Assembly: GCF_002028455.1 (NCBI RefSeq)
Contig: NZ_MWUM01000001.1
Coordinates: forward strand, 186,001 to 250,000
Length of the DNA stretch: 64,000 nt
Direction: 5' to 3'
Source of the DNA: Zoogloea sp. LCSB751
Lineage (GTDB): Bacteria; Pseudomonadota; Gammaproteobacteria; Burkholderiales; Rhodocyclaceae
How positions within the stretch are numbered: position 1 is the first letter of the stretch; every line of letters starts with the position of its first letter. This document shows positions 26,080 to 38,534 of this stretch, one piece after another. Below the pieces are notes generated by a model. It did no database searches. It saw only the letters and a list, made by a program, of their open reading frames with translations, and was not told the DNA's origin. A program made the translations under genes and the position numbers.

Positions 26080-27422
26080 TGCGACGGCTGGGTTTTCTGT
26101 TGTTGATGTGCGGCGTCCTCGCCGGGGCGGGCGCCCGGGCGTCGGCGGACTGGCAGGTGGCGGACGCCGGCCGCGAGGCTTTCGCGCGGCCGCTGGACGG
26201 GCTGAGCGATGCGGAGCGGGAGCGCTTCTTCCGCGGCCGTTCCCTGTTCAACCAGAGCTGGGTGGTGGCGCCAGCCAAAGACGACCAAGTGGACGGCCTC
26301 GGCCCGCTGTACAACCGGCTGGCCTGCATCTCCTGTCACGCCCGCAATGGCCGCGGCCTGCCGCCGGAGGGCGCGGACGAGCGCATGCAGTCGATGCTGG
26401 TACGGCTGTCGGTGGCAGGGCGCAGCTTACACGGGGGGCCACGGCCCCATCCGGCCTATGGCGACCAGTTCAACGAGGAGGGCATTCCCGGCGTGCGTGG
26501 TGAAGGGCGCATCCGCCTGAGCTGGATCGAGTCGAAGCACCGGCTGGCGGATGGCGAAGTGGTGTCGCTGCGCCGTCCGCGGCTGGCTTTCACCGAACTG
26601 GGCTACGGGGCCATCGGCAAGGTGCAGACCTCGCCGCGGGTCGGCCAGCAGGTGGTGGGCATGGGGCTGCTCGATGCCGTGTCGGCGCAGACCCTTGAGA
26701 CGCTGGCCGCGGAGCGCAAGCCGGACGGGGTGAAAGGGCGGGTTAACCGGGTGTGGAACCCGGAGAGCGCGGCGCTGGAGGCCGGCCGCTTCGGCTACAA
26801 GGCCAACATGCCGACGCTGCGCGCGCAGCTTGCCGGGGCTTTCCTGGGCGACCTGGGTATCACGTCCGACCTGCATCCGATCGAAAACTGCACTGCGGTG
26901 CAGGCCGCCTGCCGGCAGGCGCCGAACGGCGGTACGCCGGAGCTCAGTGCCCGCCAGCTGGACGATGTGGAGTTCTATCTGGCTCATCTGGCCGTGCCGG
27001 TCCGCCGCAATGCGGATAGTGACGTCGTGCGGCGCGGCGAGGCGCTGTTCGCCGCCAGCGGCTGCGCGCAGTGTCACCGGCCGAACCTCTCGACCGGTAC
27101 GTCGCCGCGTTTCCCGCGCCTCGCCGGGCAGACCATCGCGCCTTACACGGATCTGCTGATCCACGACATGGGCCCCGGTCTGGCCGACGGTCGGCCGGAT
27201 TTTGCGGCGTCCGGGCGGGAGTGGCGCACGCCGCCGCTGTGGGGGATCGGGCTGACGCAGACGATCAGCGAGCAGCAGCGCTATCTCCACGACGGTCGCG
27301 CGCGCAGCCTGAGCGAGGCGATCCTGTGGCACGGCGGCGAGGCGAAGGTCGCACGCCGACGTTTCGCTGCGCTGCCGACCCAGCAGCGCCGTGCGCTGTT
27401 GGCCTTCCTCGAAAGCCTGTGA
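26079..27422 (+). CDS. Di-heme oxidoreductase (DUF1111), periplasmic cytochrome c
   Basis: A 447-residue exported protein with a signal peptide (ending ARASA) and two c-type heme sites, CISCH (residues 83-87) and CAQCH (about 329-333). The arrangement and motifs (LDGLSDAERERFFRGRSLFNQSWV, RNGRGLPPEG, TPPLWGIGLTQ) place it in the di-heme DUF1111 family, annotated as thiol oxidoreductase and related to di-heme peroxidases; true activity is unknown. Its ATG overlaps the TGA of the binding-protein gene. Relatives are often found with iron-uptake genes, where a redox step at the ligand is suspected. Here it could reduce or release a metal-ligand complex in the periplasm (inference). Confidence 0.85.
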   Translation: MRRLGFLLLMCGVLAGAGARASADWQVADAGREAFARPLDGLSDAERERFFRGRSLFNQSWVVAPAKDDQVDGLGPLYNRLACISCHARNGRGLPPEGADERMQSMLVRLSVAGRSLHGGPRPHPAYGDQFNEEGIPGVRGEGRIRLSWIESKHRLADGEVVSLRRPRLAFTELGYGAIGKVQTSPRVGQQVVGMGLLDAVSAQTLETLAAERKPDGVKGRVNRVWNPESAALEAGRFGYKANMPTLRAQLAGAFLGDLGITSDLHPIENCTAVQAACRQAPNGGTPELSARQLDDVEFYLAHLAVPVRRNADSDVVRRGEALFAASGCAQCHRPNLSTGTSPRFPRLAGQTIAPYTDLLIHDMGPGLADGRPDFAASGREWRTPPLWGIGLTQTISEQQRYLHDGRARSLSEAILWHGGEAKVARRRFAALPTQQRRALLAFLESL

Positions 27423-27511
27423 GGCGAAGGGCTGTCGGCTTACCGAGAGGAGGCGCTGGGGTTCTGATTGACACGCAAATAAGCGGTGCAAATGCACTCG
27501 GATTGGGCATT

Positions 27512-27535
27512 CGCTATATTTGAGTGCATATAGAG
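27512..27535. promoter_or_regulatory. Orphan ModE-type operator between convergent genes
   Basis: CGCTATATT-TGAGTG-CATATAGAG: 9-6-9 inverted repeat with seven or eight of nine matched positions. It lies 90 bp past the end of the di-heme gene and 80 bp past the end of the minus-strand molbindin gene, so no annotated gene begins here. A GTG-started frame at 27524 with Cys-rich start (KCCGMCGVCHGVC) overlaps it. Confidence 0.6.
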
Positions 27536-27615
27536 GCCGCGCAGAAGTGCTGCGGCATGTGTGGCGTGTGCCACGGTGTTTGCCGAAGAAAGGCGGTGGA
27601 GCGGCGTCGGTGCGC

Positions 27616-28044
27616 TCAGCCGACGAGGCCGAGGATCACCGACGGGGCCTTGAACGCGGCGGTGGCTGGAGCACCGACTTTCAGGCCGAGGGCGACCGAG
27701 CTTTCATGGGTGATCGTGGCGTGGACGGTTTGCCCGTTGCCGAGAGTGAGGGCTACGTCGGTGCTGATCGGCCCCTCGGTGATCGCCGATATCGTGCCGT
27801 CGAGGCAGTTGCGGGCTGACAGCCTGGCCCCCGTGCCACCGGCCACGAGCACTACCGACGAGGCTTTGACGAAGGCCTGGACGTGCGTTCCGGCGGCCAG
27901 GTTGAGCTCCCTGATCGCATCGTTGGCGACGGTGGCGATGATCTTCAGGCCGCCGGGCAGCGCCACGTCCACCTCCGAATTGAGGGTGCCGAGCGTGATG
28001 GCGTCGATGGTGCCGTCGAAGGCGTTACGGGCGCTGATCTTCAT
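27616..28044 (-). CDS. Molbindin (two Mop/TOBE domains), molybdate-binding protein
   Basis: A 142-residue protein made of two tandem Mop domains (each about 68 residues: MKISARNAFDGTIDAITLGTLNSEVDVAL... and LSARNCLDGTISAITEGPISTDVALTL...). Molbindins are cytoplasmic hexamers that bind several molybdate or tungstate anions and buffer or store them. The ATG at 28044 begins the first Mop domain. It is divergent from modE, 164 bp apart, with the ModE box nearer to modE. The second domain has a Cys (ARNCLDG) where the first has Ala-Phe. Confidence 0.9.
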   Translation of the reverse strand: MKISARNAFDGTIDAITLGTLNSEVDVALPGGLKIIATVANDAIRELNLAAGTHVQAFVKASSVVLVAGGTGARLSARNCLDGTISAITEGPISTDVALTLGNGQTVHATITHESSVALGLKVGAPATAAFKAPSVILGLVG

Positions 28045-28180
28045 GGGGCGTGTTCCGGAAACGATGGCTGCGGGCGCCAGCATGCGATGGTGCCGCCCGC
28101 TTGCGCAAGCGTGTCGATGCCTTTCAAGCGTGCAGCGCCCCGGGTTGGTGGCCCGCAATTTGCTGGAGTACAGTACGCTT

Positions 28181-28204
28181 CGTTGTATATCGAGATATAT
28201 AGGA
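28181..28204 (+). promoter_or_regulatory. ModE-type operator overlapping the modE ribosome site
   Basis: CGTTGTATA-TCGAGA-TATATAGGA, 9-6-9 layout with perfect TATA cores. It ends 4 bases before the modE ATG (28209) and covers AGGA, so binding of ModE-molybdate would repress modE and modABC, if they share this promoter. Confidence 0.7.
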
Positions 28205-28208
28205 AAAA

Positions 28209-29820
<1,612 letters not shown>

Positions 29821-29834
29821 TCGATGGCTGAGCG

Positions 29835-30521
29835 ATGGAATTGACGCCGGAAGACTGGTCGGCGGTTCGCCTGACCCTTGAGCTGTCCACCCTCGTCACG
29901 GTGTTGTTGCTGATCATAGGGACCCCCATCGCCTGGTGGCTGGCCCGCACCCGGTCGCGCCTGCGCGGCGTGATCGGGGCGGTGGTGTCGCTGCCCATCG
30001 TGCTGCCGCCGACGGTGCTGGGTTTCTACCTGCTGGTACTGATGGGGCCACAGGGAGCGGTAGGGCGCTTCACCGAGGCCCTTGGCCTCGGGCGGCTGCC
30101 CTTCACCTTCACCGGCCTGGTGGTCGCCTCGATCATCTACTCGCTGCCTTTCGTCGTGCAGCCGATCCAGAACGCCTTCATGGCGATGGGCGACCGCCCG
30201 CTGGAGGTCGCGGCGACCTTGCGCGCCTCGCCGCTGGCGACCTTCTTCACCGTCACGCTGCCGTTGGCGCGGCCGGGCTTCATCACCGCGGCCATCCTCG
30301 GCTTCGCGCATACGGTCGGCGAGTTTGGTGTGGTGCTGATGATCGGCGGCAACATCCCGGACAAGACGCGGGTCATCTCGATGCAGATCTACAACCACGT
30401 GGAGGCGATGGAATACGGCCAGGCCCATGGCCTCGCCGCCGGTCTGCTGGCCTTCTCCTTCATCGTGCTGCTGGGGCTTTACGCCGTCGGCGGGCGTAAC
30501 GGGCTGGGAGGCGGGCGATGA
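29835..30521 (+). CDS. modB: Molybdate ABC transporter permease ModB
   Basis: A 228-residue inner-membrane permease with five to six helices and an EAA loop ([25 protein letters not shown]). The stretch [35 protein letters not shown] is diagnostic of ModB. It overlaps modC by 4 bp (ATGA, 30518-30521), indicating coupled translation of permease and ATPase. Confidence 0.96.
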   Translation: MELTPEDWSAVRLTLELSTLVTVLLLIIGTPIAWWLARTRSRLRGVIGAVVSLPIVLPPTVLGFYLLVLMGPQGAVGRFTEALGLGRLPFTFTGLVVASIIYSLPFVVQPIQNAFMAMGDRPLEVAATLRASPLATFFTVTLPLARPGFITAAILGFAHTVGEFGVVLMIGGNIPDKTRVISMQIYNHVEAMEYGQAHGLAAGLLAFSFIVLLGLYAVGGRNGLGGGR

Positions 30522-31600
30522 GCGAGGCCGGCATCCAGCTGCAGTGCCGCCTGCCGCTGGCGGATTTTACCCTCGACGCGGACCTGAATCTGCCCGGCCG
30601 CGGCGTGACCGCGCTGTTCGGGCCGTCGGGCTCCGGCAAGACCTCCCTGCTGCGCTGCGTGGCCGGGCTGGCACGACCGGCCGGGCGCGTGGAGATCAAT
30701 GGCGAATGCTGGCAGGACAACGCGCGGCGGATCTTCCTGCCGACCCACAGGCGGCCCCTCGGCTACGTGTTCCAGGAGGCCAGCCTGTTTGCCCACCTGT
30801 CGGTGCGCGCCAACCTGGAGTTCGGCCTGAAGCGCATCGCCGCGGCGGAGCGCAAGGTGGGCTGGGAGGCGGCGGTGGAACTGCTGGGCATCGGGCACCT
30901 GCTGGACCGCGGCACGGCGGCGCTGTCCGGTGGGGAACGGCAGCGGGTGGCGATTGCCCGCGCGCTGCTGACCAGCCCCCGCCTGCTGCTGATGGACGAG
31001 CCGCTGGCGGCGCTGGACAGCCGGCGCAAGCAGGAGATCCTGCCCTACCTGGAACGCCTGCACGACGAGCTGGCGACGCCGATCCTGTACGTCAGCCATT
31101 CGCCGGACGAGGTGGCGCGGCTGGCCGACCATCTGGTGCTGCTGGAACAGGGGAAAGTGGTGGCCAGCGGACCGACCGCCGAGCTGCTGGCCCGCCTGGA
31201 CCTGCCGCTGGCCCTCGACGAGGATGCCGCGGTGCTGGTGGATACCCGGGTGGTCGGCCACGATGACGACTACCAGCTGACCCGCCTGGGTTTCCCCGGT
31301 GGCGTCATCAAGGTGACCCGCAAAGCGCTGGAGGTGGGGGCCCGGGCCCGTCTGAAGATCCAGGCCCGCGACGTGAGCATTGCGTTGAGCGGGGAAAACC
31401 AGTCGAGCATCGTCAACCGCCTGCCGGCACGCATCGTCGGCTTCGGCGACGCGGCCCATCCGGCCCAGTGCCTGGTGCGCCTGGATGCGGGCGGCACGCC
31501 GCTGCTGGCGCGGATCACCCGCCTGTCGAAAGACCAGCTCGGCCTGCGCGAAGGCCTGCCCGTCGTCGCGCAGATCAAGTCGGTGGCGCTGCTGGCCTGA
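30518..31600 (+). CDS. modC: Molybdate ABC transporter ATP-binding protein ModC
   Basis: A 360-residue ATPase with Walker [10 protein letters not shown] (about residue 36), signature [16 protein letters not shown], Walker [13 protein letters not shown], and a C-terminal TOBE/Mop domain ([24 protein letters not shown], about 295-360), which senses molybdate and inhibits transport. It completes modABC. The gene is convergent with the aldehyde dehydrogenase gene, separated by 28 bp that hold a small hairpin. Confidence 0.96.
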   Translation: MSEAGIQLQCRLPLADFTLDADLNLPGRGVTALFGPSGSGKTSLLRCVAGLARPAGRVEINGECWQDNARRIFLPTHRRPLGYVFQEASLFAHLSVRANLEFGLKRIAAAERKVGWEAAVELLGIGHLLDRGTAALSGGERQRVAIARALLTSPRLLLMDEPLAALDSRRKQEILPYLERLHDELATPILYVSHSPDEVARLADHLVLLEQGKVVASGPTAELLARLDLPLALDEDAAVLVDTRVVGHDDDYQLTRLGFPGGVIKVTRKALEVGARARLKIQARDVSIALSGENQSSIVNRLPARIVGFGDAAHPAQCLVRLDAGGTPLLARITRLSKDQLGLREGLPVVAQIKSVALLA

Positions 31601-31606
31601 GCTACC

Positions 31607-31628
31607 GGCCGGCAGCGCCAGCCGGCCT

Positions 31629-31630
<2 letters not shown>
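31607..31630 (+). terminator. Hairpin at the end of modC
   Basis: GGCCGGC-AGCGCCA-GCCGGCC followed by TTT: a perfect 7-bp GC stem with 7-base loop. The T-run is short, so termination strength is uncertain. It separates convergent modC and aldehyde dehydrogenase. Confidence 0.5.
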
Positions 31631-33131
<1,501 letters not shown>

Positions 33132-33160
33132 GTCTCGTGTCTCCTTCTGGGTGGGGGCGA

Positions 33161-34024
33161 TCAATAGACGTACAGCACGCGGGCCTGCAGGGAACTGGTC
33201 TTGGGGCCTTCCTCGATCTTCAGGTCCTGGACGTACTGGAGCTGGACCTGCCACTGCTTGTCGACGAAGGACGCCCAGGTGAGCATCGCGGTGCCGTTGT
33301 TCTTGGCGCCGGCCAGCTCGACGCCGTCGAGCTTCTCCTTGGCACCCCAGGCGTGGCGGTAGGTGGCGGCGACATAGGTGGCGTCGCTGAGGTGGTAGCG
33401 CAGGTGGCCGTGGGCCTGCAGCAGCGGGTCCTTCTGGGCCTTGGTGTCGCGTTGGTCCTGGTAGAACTCGGTCTCGCCGATCAGATCGACGGTCCATTTG
33501 TCGGACAGCTTGCGGATGTAGCCGACCTGCAGGTCGGTGGCCCAGCGGTTGTTGCTGAGGGCGAAGCCCTGGTTCTTGTCGCCGCCGGTGGGGGCGGTGA
33601 AGAACACCGACCAGCCCAGGTGCTCGCCCTTGGCCAGATCGGCGAGGGTCCATAGCGTGGCGCCGAAGATCACGTCGCCGAGGCCGCTGGTCTTGCTGTC
33701 GGACAGGCCGATCTTCTGGGTTCCGAAGGGCACGATGATCTGCGGGTCGATGATGTAGTCGCCCAGCTTCATGAAGTGCACGTAACGCAGGATGCCGGCA
33801 TTGACCGACAGGTCCAGGTTGTCGACGACCTTGTTGCCCTTGCTGTACACCTTGTCGCCGCGGGGGAACTGGGCATAGGCGAGGAGCAGGTTGGTGCCGG
33901 CGGGCAGGCCGGTGTAGTCGCCCGGATCGGGGCGCACGTCGGCGTAGGCCGGGCTGGCCGACAGGCCGGCGGCGAGGAGGCTGGCGGCGCACAGGCGCAG
34001 GGCGAAGCGCTGGGTGGTGGTCAT
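33161..34024 (-). CDS. Outer-membrane transporter, phenol meta-pathway (MetA_deg) family
   Basis: A 287-residue exported protein with a signal peptide (about residues 1-28, ending SPAYA) and repeated amphipathic beta-strands finishing in an aromatic residue (ARVLYVY), consistent with a small outer-membrane barrel. The start GDYTGLPAGTNLLLAYAQFPRGDKVY and FTAPTGGDKNQGF match the Phenol_MetA_deg family, thought to admit hydrophobic or aromatic substrates. It sits between the alcohol and aldehyde dehydrogenase genes, suggesting entry of the alcohol substrate. Function is inferred from family and context. Confidence 0.8.
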   Translation of the reverse strand: MTTTQRFALRLCAASLLAAGLSASPAYADVRPDPGDYTGLPAGTNLLLAYAQFPRGDKVYSKGNKVVDNLDLSVNAGILRYVHFMKLGDYIIDPQIIVPFGTQKIGLSDSKTSGLGDVIFGATLWTLADLAKGEHLGWSVFFTAPTGGDKNQGFALSNNRWATDLQVGYIRKLSDKWTVDLIGETEFYQDQRDTKAQKDPLLQAHGHLRYHLSDATYVAATYRHAWGAKEKLDGVELAGAKNNGTAMLTWASFVDKQWQVQLQYVQDLKIEEGPKTSSLQARVLYVY

Positions 34025-34070
34025 GGTCTTGTCTCCTGGTCGTTATGGTCTGGGTCTGGGTGCTGCGGAA

Positions 34071-34117
34071 TAAAAAGGGCCGCGGTCCGCCGGACAGGGG
34101 AGGGCTGAGACCGCGGC
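34071..34117 (-). terminator. Hairpin with T-run after the ADH gene (attenuator)
   Basis: On the minus strand 9-bp arms GCCGCGGTC and GACCGCGGC are separated by 21 bases and followed by CCTTTTTATT. It lies in the 137-bp gap between the quinohemoprotein ADH and the outer-membrane protein gene, so it would reduce expression of the downstream genes relative to the ADH. Confidence 0.6.
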
Positions 34118-34161
34118 AAGAGGGAGCTGCTGCTCCGGAGGAGTCGGTGCGTGGTGTTGCC

Positions 34162-36300
34162 TCAGGGCTTGGGCCGCACGGCGTCGGCGGTGCCCTGGAT
34201 GAAGGCCTTGATCTTCTCCACGTCGGCGGGGCTGAGCTTGCCGGTGAAGTCGGGCATGCCCTTCTTCACGAAGGGGCCGTTGAAGACGAAGTCGGACAGG
34301 TTCTCGATGTCCTTGGCCGGCACGTAGCCCAGGTTGGGGACGTTGCCGCCCTTGTCGACGCCGGGCACGCCATGGCAGAACACGCAGTTGCTGACGTAGA
34401 GCTTGGTGCCTTCGGCGATGTGGGCCGGGTCGTACTTGACACCGGAGATCAGCTCGCCGAGGGCGTAGGGCTGCGGCTGGGGCAGCGGGGCGTTGCCGCC
34501 TAGGGCGAAGGTGTAGACGCGGCCGTGGTCCTGCTTGTCGGTAGCGCGCTGCATCAGCCCGAACACGCCGCCCCAGCCCACCGCGATGGACACGTACTGG
34601 CGGCCGTCCACCTCATACGTGACCGGCGGGGCGATGATGCCGGTGCCGATCGGGGCCTCCCACAGCTTGTCGCCCTTGTCGGCGCTATAGGCCGCGAAGC
34701 GCCCGTCGGCGGTGCCGGCGAAGACCAGGTTGCCGGCGGTGGTGAGGGTGCCGCCGTTCCACGGGGAGGCGTATTCCTGGCGCCACACTTCCTTCTGCTT
34801 GACCGGGTCCCAGGCGATGAGGCGGCCGAAGGCCTTGCTCTTCGGCGGCTGGGTGTTGATCAGCATGCCGGTGTTCCAGCCGGTACCGGCCTGGGGCTGG
34901 CCGGGCTGCTTGTTGTTGTGGGACCAGTTGTTGTCCTCGGCCAGGTTGATCGGCACGTTCTGCACCGGGAAGTAGGCCAGGCCGGTCTTCGGGTTGAAGG
35001 ACATGGCGTGCCAGTTGTGGCCGCCGAAGGGGCCGGGGACGCTGTCGAAGGCCTCGCGGGAGCGGGCTTCGGGTGTCTCGATGGGGCGGCCGTTCTTGTC
35101 GTAGCCGGTGGCCCAGTTCACCTCGGTGAAGGGCTTGGCCGAGATGAACTTGCCGTTGGTCCGGTCGATGACGAAGAAGAAGCCGTTCTTCGGCGCGTGC
35201 AGGATCACCTTGCGCTTCCTGCCGTCGAGGACGAGGTCGGTGAGGATCATGTCCTGCACCGAGGTGTAGTCCCAGTTGTCGCCCGGGGTTTCCTGGTAAT
35301 GCCAGACGTATTTTCCGGTGTCCGGGTCGAGGGCGACGATGGAGGCCAGGTAGAGGTTGTCGCCGCCGCCGGGGCTGCGCTTGCGGTGGTTCCACGGCGA
35401 GCCGTTGCCGGTGCCCACGTACATCAGGTTGAGCTCCGGGTCGTAGGTCATGCTGTTCCAGGCGGTGCCGCCGCCGCCGTTCAGCCACCACTTGCCGGCC
35501 GGGTCCCAGGTCTTGGCGGCCTTGGCCATGGCTTCGTTCTCGAAGGGCTTGGCCGGGTCGCCGGGCACGGTGTACCAGCGCCACTTCTGCTCGCCGGTGT
35601 CGGCGTCGTAGGCGGTGAGATAGCCGCGCACGCCGTATTCGGCGCCGCCGTTGCCGATGATCACCTTGCCCTTGATGACCCGCGGTGCGCCGGTGACGGT
35701 GTAGGCGTGGCTGTGGTCCTCGATGGTGTCCTTTTCCCACACCGGCTTGCCGGTGGCGGCGTCGAGGGCGACCAGGCGGCCGTCGAAGGTGCCGACGAAG
35801 ACCTTGCCCTTGTACAGCGCCACGCCGCGGTTCACCACGTCGCAACAGCCCTTGAAGGCCATCTCGCGGGGCACCTTGGGGTCGTAGGTCCACAGCTTCT
35901 TGCCACTGCGCACGTCCACCGCGTGCACCACGCTCCACGACGCCGACACGTACATGATGCCGTCCACCACCAGCGGGGTGGCCTCGACGCCGCGGGTCGA
36001 TTCCAGGTTGTAGCTCCATGCCAGGCCGAGCTGCTTGACGTTGCCGGCGTTGATCTCGGTGAGCTTGCTGTGGCGGGTCTCGGCATAGTCGAGGCCGTAG
36101 GTCGGCCAGTCGCGGCTGGTGGCGGTGTTGGCGCGGACGGCCTTCTCGTCCACCCGGGCGGTGGCGGCGGCGATGTGTTCCCGCGAGGCCTTGGCAGGCT
36201 CGGCGAAGCTGGTGCTGGTGGACAGGCCGAAGGTGGCCAGCAAGGCCAGCGCGAGCGCCTTTGCGAGCCGGCGGCGGGGGGCGTGAGGGTGGTGGTGCAT
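34162..36300 (-). CDS. PQQ-dependent quinohemoprotein alcohol dehydrogenase (type II)
   Basis: A 712-residue periplasmic enzyme that oxidises primary alcohols using PQQ and passes electrons to its own heme. Signal peptide about residues 1-35; eight-bladed PQQ propeller with the vicinal disulfide KGCCDVVNRG; catalytic Asp in DNWDYTS; C-terminal cytochrome c domain with CVFCH (about residue 638) and Met ligand region FVKKGMPDF. Two residues after the catalytic Asp is Thr, not Asp, so it should be the Ca2+ form and not lanthanide-dependent. The start MHHHPHAPRRR (36300) is chosen to head the signal peptide. Transcribed from the sigma-54 promoter at 36399, divergent from the AcoR-like activator. 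Confidence 0.94.
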   Translation of the reverse strand: MHHHPHAPRRRLAKALALALLATFGLSTSTSFAEPAKASREHIAAATARVDEKAVRANTATSRDWPTYGLDYAETRHSKLTEINAGNVKQLGLAWSYNLESTRGVEATPLVVDGIMYVSASWSVVHAVDVRSGKKLWTYDPKVPREMAFKGCCDVVNRGVALYKGKVFVGTFDGRLVALDAATGKPVWEKDTIEDHSHAYTVTGAPRVIKGKVIIGNGGAEYGVRGYLTAYDADTGEQKWRWYTVPGDPAKPFENEAMAKAAKTWDPAGKWWLNGGGGTAWNSMTYDPELNLMYVGTGNGSPWNHRKRSPGGGDNLYLASIVALDPDTGKYVWHYQETPGDNWDYTSVQDMILTDLVLDGRKRKVILHAPKNGFFFVIDRTNGKFISAKPFTEVNWATGYDKNGRPIETPEARSREAFDSVPGPFGGHNWHAMSFNPKTGLAYFPVQNVPINLAEDNNWSHNNKQPGQPQAGTGWNTGMLINTQPPKSKAFGRLIAWDPVKQKEVWRQEYASPWNGGTLTTAGNLVFAGTADGRFAAYSADKGDKLWEAPIGTGIIAPPVTYEVDGRQYVSIAVGWGGVFGLMQRATDKQDHGRVYTFALGGNAPLPQPQPYALGELISGVKYDPAHIAEGTKLYVSNCVFCHGVPGVDKGGNVPNLGYVPAKDIENLSDFVFNGPFVKKGMPDFTGKLSPADVEKIKAFIQGTADAVRPKP

Positions 36301-36398
36301 CGTGTCTCCTGATTGACTTCGTTTGTTGAAGTTCTTTACTGTGGAACGCGTTTCCGCGGGATCGCGGAGCAGACTCCCGGTGGTGCACACATCGATTC

Positions 36399-36413
36399 GC
36401 AGCATCCGTGCCG
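36399..36413 (-). promoter_or_regulatory. Sigma-54 (-24/-12) promoter of the alcohol oxidation operon
   Basis: Read on the minus strand: CGGCACGGATGCTGC, matching TGGCACG-N4-TTGC at all key GG and GC positions. It is about 99 bp before the ADH start at 36300 and next to a gene for a sigma-54 activator, which supports it. Confidence 0.75.
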
Positions 36414-36507
36414 ACCTCGGGCAATACGTAAAAATCACAAGGAATCAGGCCTTTGCAACCGCCATGGGAGCACCCGGAGAAAACGCCGGGATGGGTGGTT
36501 GACTTGA

Positions 36508-36541
36508 AACGAGTCAGTCCGGCACTGACGGTTGACTCGTT
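36508..36541. promoter_or_regulatory. Candidate enhancer site (UAS) for the AcoR-like activator
   Basis: AACGAGTCA-N16-TGACTCGTT: perfect 9-bp inverted repeat, with an inner CAGT/ACTG pair. It lies about 100 bp upstream of the sigma-54 promoter at 36399-36413 and 25 bp before the activator's ATG, the expected place for activator binding and autoregulation. Confidence 0.6.
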
Positions 36542-36566
36542 ACTGGCCGCATCGAGGAGACAATTC

Positions 36567-38534
36567 ATGGGCGAGCTGCTGACAACTTTCGAGGCGCGGG
36601 TGCAACGGGCCCGGCGCGATTTCTTCGACGAGGGGCGGATGCCGACCGGCCTCGTTTCCGACGCCGTGATCCGCTCGTGGGAGCGTTCCCGCGGGCAGGG
36701 GCTGGCGGCTGCCGACCGGCGCGTGTTTAGTCCGCTGTCCCGCCAGCAGGTGGCGTGGATCGAGGAGCGCAACCGCCGCCTGGTGGAGCACGCGCTGCCG
36801 GAGATGGAGAAGCTGCGCGCGGCGCTGGCCCGCGGCGGCTGGGGAATCGTGTGTACGGACGCCGACGGGGTGGTGGTGAAGGCCTTGTTCGGCAGCGGAA
36901 GTGCCTATCGGGACATGGACCGGATCTTCGAGGTCGGCCGTCCGATTGGTGAAAGCAGCATCGGCACCAGCGGTCCCGGTTGTGCGCTGGTCGACCGCCA
37001 GCCGGTGGTGGTTCGTGCGGCGGAGCATTTTCTCGACGAGATCCGCGGTTTCTCCTGCGCATCGGTGCCGATCTTCGATCCGGCCGGGGATCTGGCCGGG
37101 GTGCTCGATGCCACCCGCCATTGCAACGGCGGGCCGGTGACGGTGCTGGAGCCGCTGGCGATTGCCGCGAGGGCGGTGGAGAACCGCATGCTGGGCGGTC
37201 TGGGGGCGGCATTGACGATGGGCTTCCATTACCGCCCGGATCTGCTCGGCACGCCGCTCGAAGGGGTCATCGCCTTCGCCGAGACGGGGCAGGTGCTGGG
37301 CGCCAACGGGGCGGCCCGCCAGTTGCTGGAGCTGGCGGCGGAAGGGCAGGCCGGCATGGATTTCGGGCGCCTGTTCGATTGTCCGCCGGAGACCTTTGCC
37401 CAGGCCTTGTCAGGGCGCCTGAGCCAGGGGGTGGTGTGGAGCGATGGGGGGCTGCGCTTCGAGGCCCGCTTCATGGCGGCACGCCAGGGCTCGCTGCTGG
37501 CCCGCCTGGGAGAGGCTGCGCGCACCGCCCGGCAGGCCGGGACGCCGGCTGCCATCGCGTCGCTAGCGGTGGGTTCCGATGGCGTGGATTCCGATGCGGT
37601 GGACGGGCTTGCGGAGCGGGCCCTGCAGGTCGCCCGGCGGGCTTTTCAGCGCGACATCCCGGTGCTCATCAACGGCGAGACGGGAACCGGCAAGGAGGTG
37701 CTGGCGCGCCATCTCCATGAGGGCAGCGAGCGCGCGGCCGGACCTTTCGTGGCGATCAACTGCTCGTCGCTGCCGGCCGGGCTGATCGAATCCGAATTCT
37801 TCGGCTACGAAGATGGCGCCTTCACCGGTGGCCGGCGTGGCGGTGCACCCGGCAAGTTCGAGCTGGCGCGGGGCGGTACGCTGTTCCTCGACGAGATCGG
37901 CGACATGCCGCTCGAGTTGCAGGGGCGCCTGTTGCGGGTGCTGCAGGAGCGCAGCTTCACGCGACTCGGCGGGGCGAGACTGATTGCCTTCGATGCGCGC
38001 ATCGTCACCGCAACCCACCGCAGTCTGGACGAACTGGTGGCCACGGGGCGCTTCCGCGAGGATCTGTATTACCGCATCAAGGGTGTGCGGGTCAGCCTGC
38101 CGGCCCTGCGGGAGCGTGCCGACCGGGAGGCCCTCATCGACCGTCTGCTGGCCCGGGAGGCCGGTGACGGTCCCTGTCCGCCGCTGTCGGCGGCGGCCCG
38201 CCGCCTGCTGCTGGCCTATCCGTGGCCGGGCAACATCCGCCAGCTGGGGCATGTGCTGCGTCTGGCCCTGACGCTGGCGGACGGCGAGGCGCAGATCGAC
38301 GTGCAGCATCTGCCGGAGGAGGTGGTGGAGGGCAATGCCGGCACTGTCCCTCGTGTTGCGGGCGTGCAGGACGGGCAGGTGTCCCTGCGCGACGTGGAGC
38401 TGGATGCGGTGCGCAGCGCGCTGGAAAAATGCAGCGGCAACGTGTCTGCTGCCGCCCGCAGCCTGGGGGTGGCACGGGCGACCTTGTACCGCAAGCTGCG
38501 CCTGCTGGAAGCGTCAGGCACTACCGGCACTTAG
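36567..38534 (+). CDS. Sigma-54-dependent Fis family activator, AcoR-like
   Basis: A 655-residue enhancer-binding protein. Residues about 1-310 hold a GAF-type sensor ([46 protein letters not shown]) as in AcoR, the activator of acetoin catabolism. The AAA+ domain has Walker A GETGTGKE (about 369), the sigma-54 contact loop GAFTGG (about 418, where most have GAFTGA), and [14 protein letters not shown] Fis-type HTH ([18 protein letters not shown]) ends the protein. The ATG at 36567 follows GAGGAG and is preferred to a longer in-frame start at 36453. Divergent from the ADH operon; the sigma-54 promoter and palindrome between them suggest it activates that operon, sensing an alcohol or aldehyde (inference). 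Confidence 0.9.
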   Translation: MGELLTTFEARVQRARRDFFDEGRMPTGLVSDAVIRSWERSRGQGLAAADRRVFSPLSRQQVAWIEERNRRLVEHALPEMEKLRAALARGGWGIVCTDADGVVVKALFGSGSAYRDMDRIFEVGRPIGESSIGTSGPGCALVDRQPVVVRAAEHFLDEIRGFSCASVPIFDPAGDLAGVLDATRHCNGGPVTVLEPLAIAARAVENRMLGGLGAALTMGFHYRPDLLGTPLEGVIAFAETGQVLGANGAARQLLELAAEGQAGMDFGRLFDCPPETFAQALSGRLSQGVVWSDGGLRFEARFMAARQGSLLARLGEAARTARQAGTPAAIASLAVGSDGVDSDAVDGLAERALQVARRAFQRDIPVLINGETGTGKEVLARHLHEGSERAAGPFVAINCSSLPAGLIESEFFGYEDGAFTGGRRGGAPGKFELARGGTLFLDEIGDMPLELQGRLLRVLQERSFTRLGGARLIAFDARIVTATHRSLDELVATGRFREDLYYRIKGVRVSLPALRERADREALIDRLLAREAGDGPCPPLSAAARRLLLAYPWPGNIRQLGHVLRLALTLADGEAQIDVQHLPEEVVEGNAGTVPRVAGVQDGQVSLRDVELDAVRSALEKCSGNVSAAARSLGVARATLYRKLRLLEASGTTGT

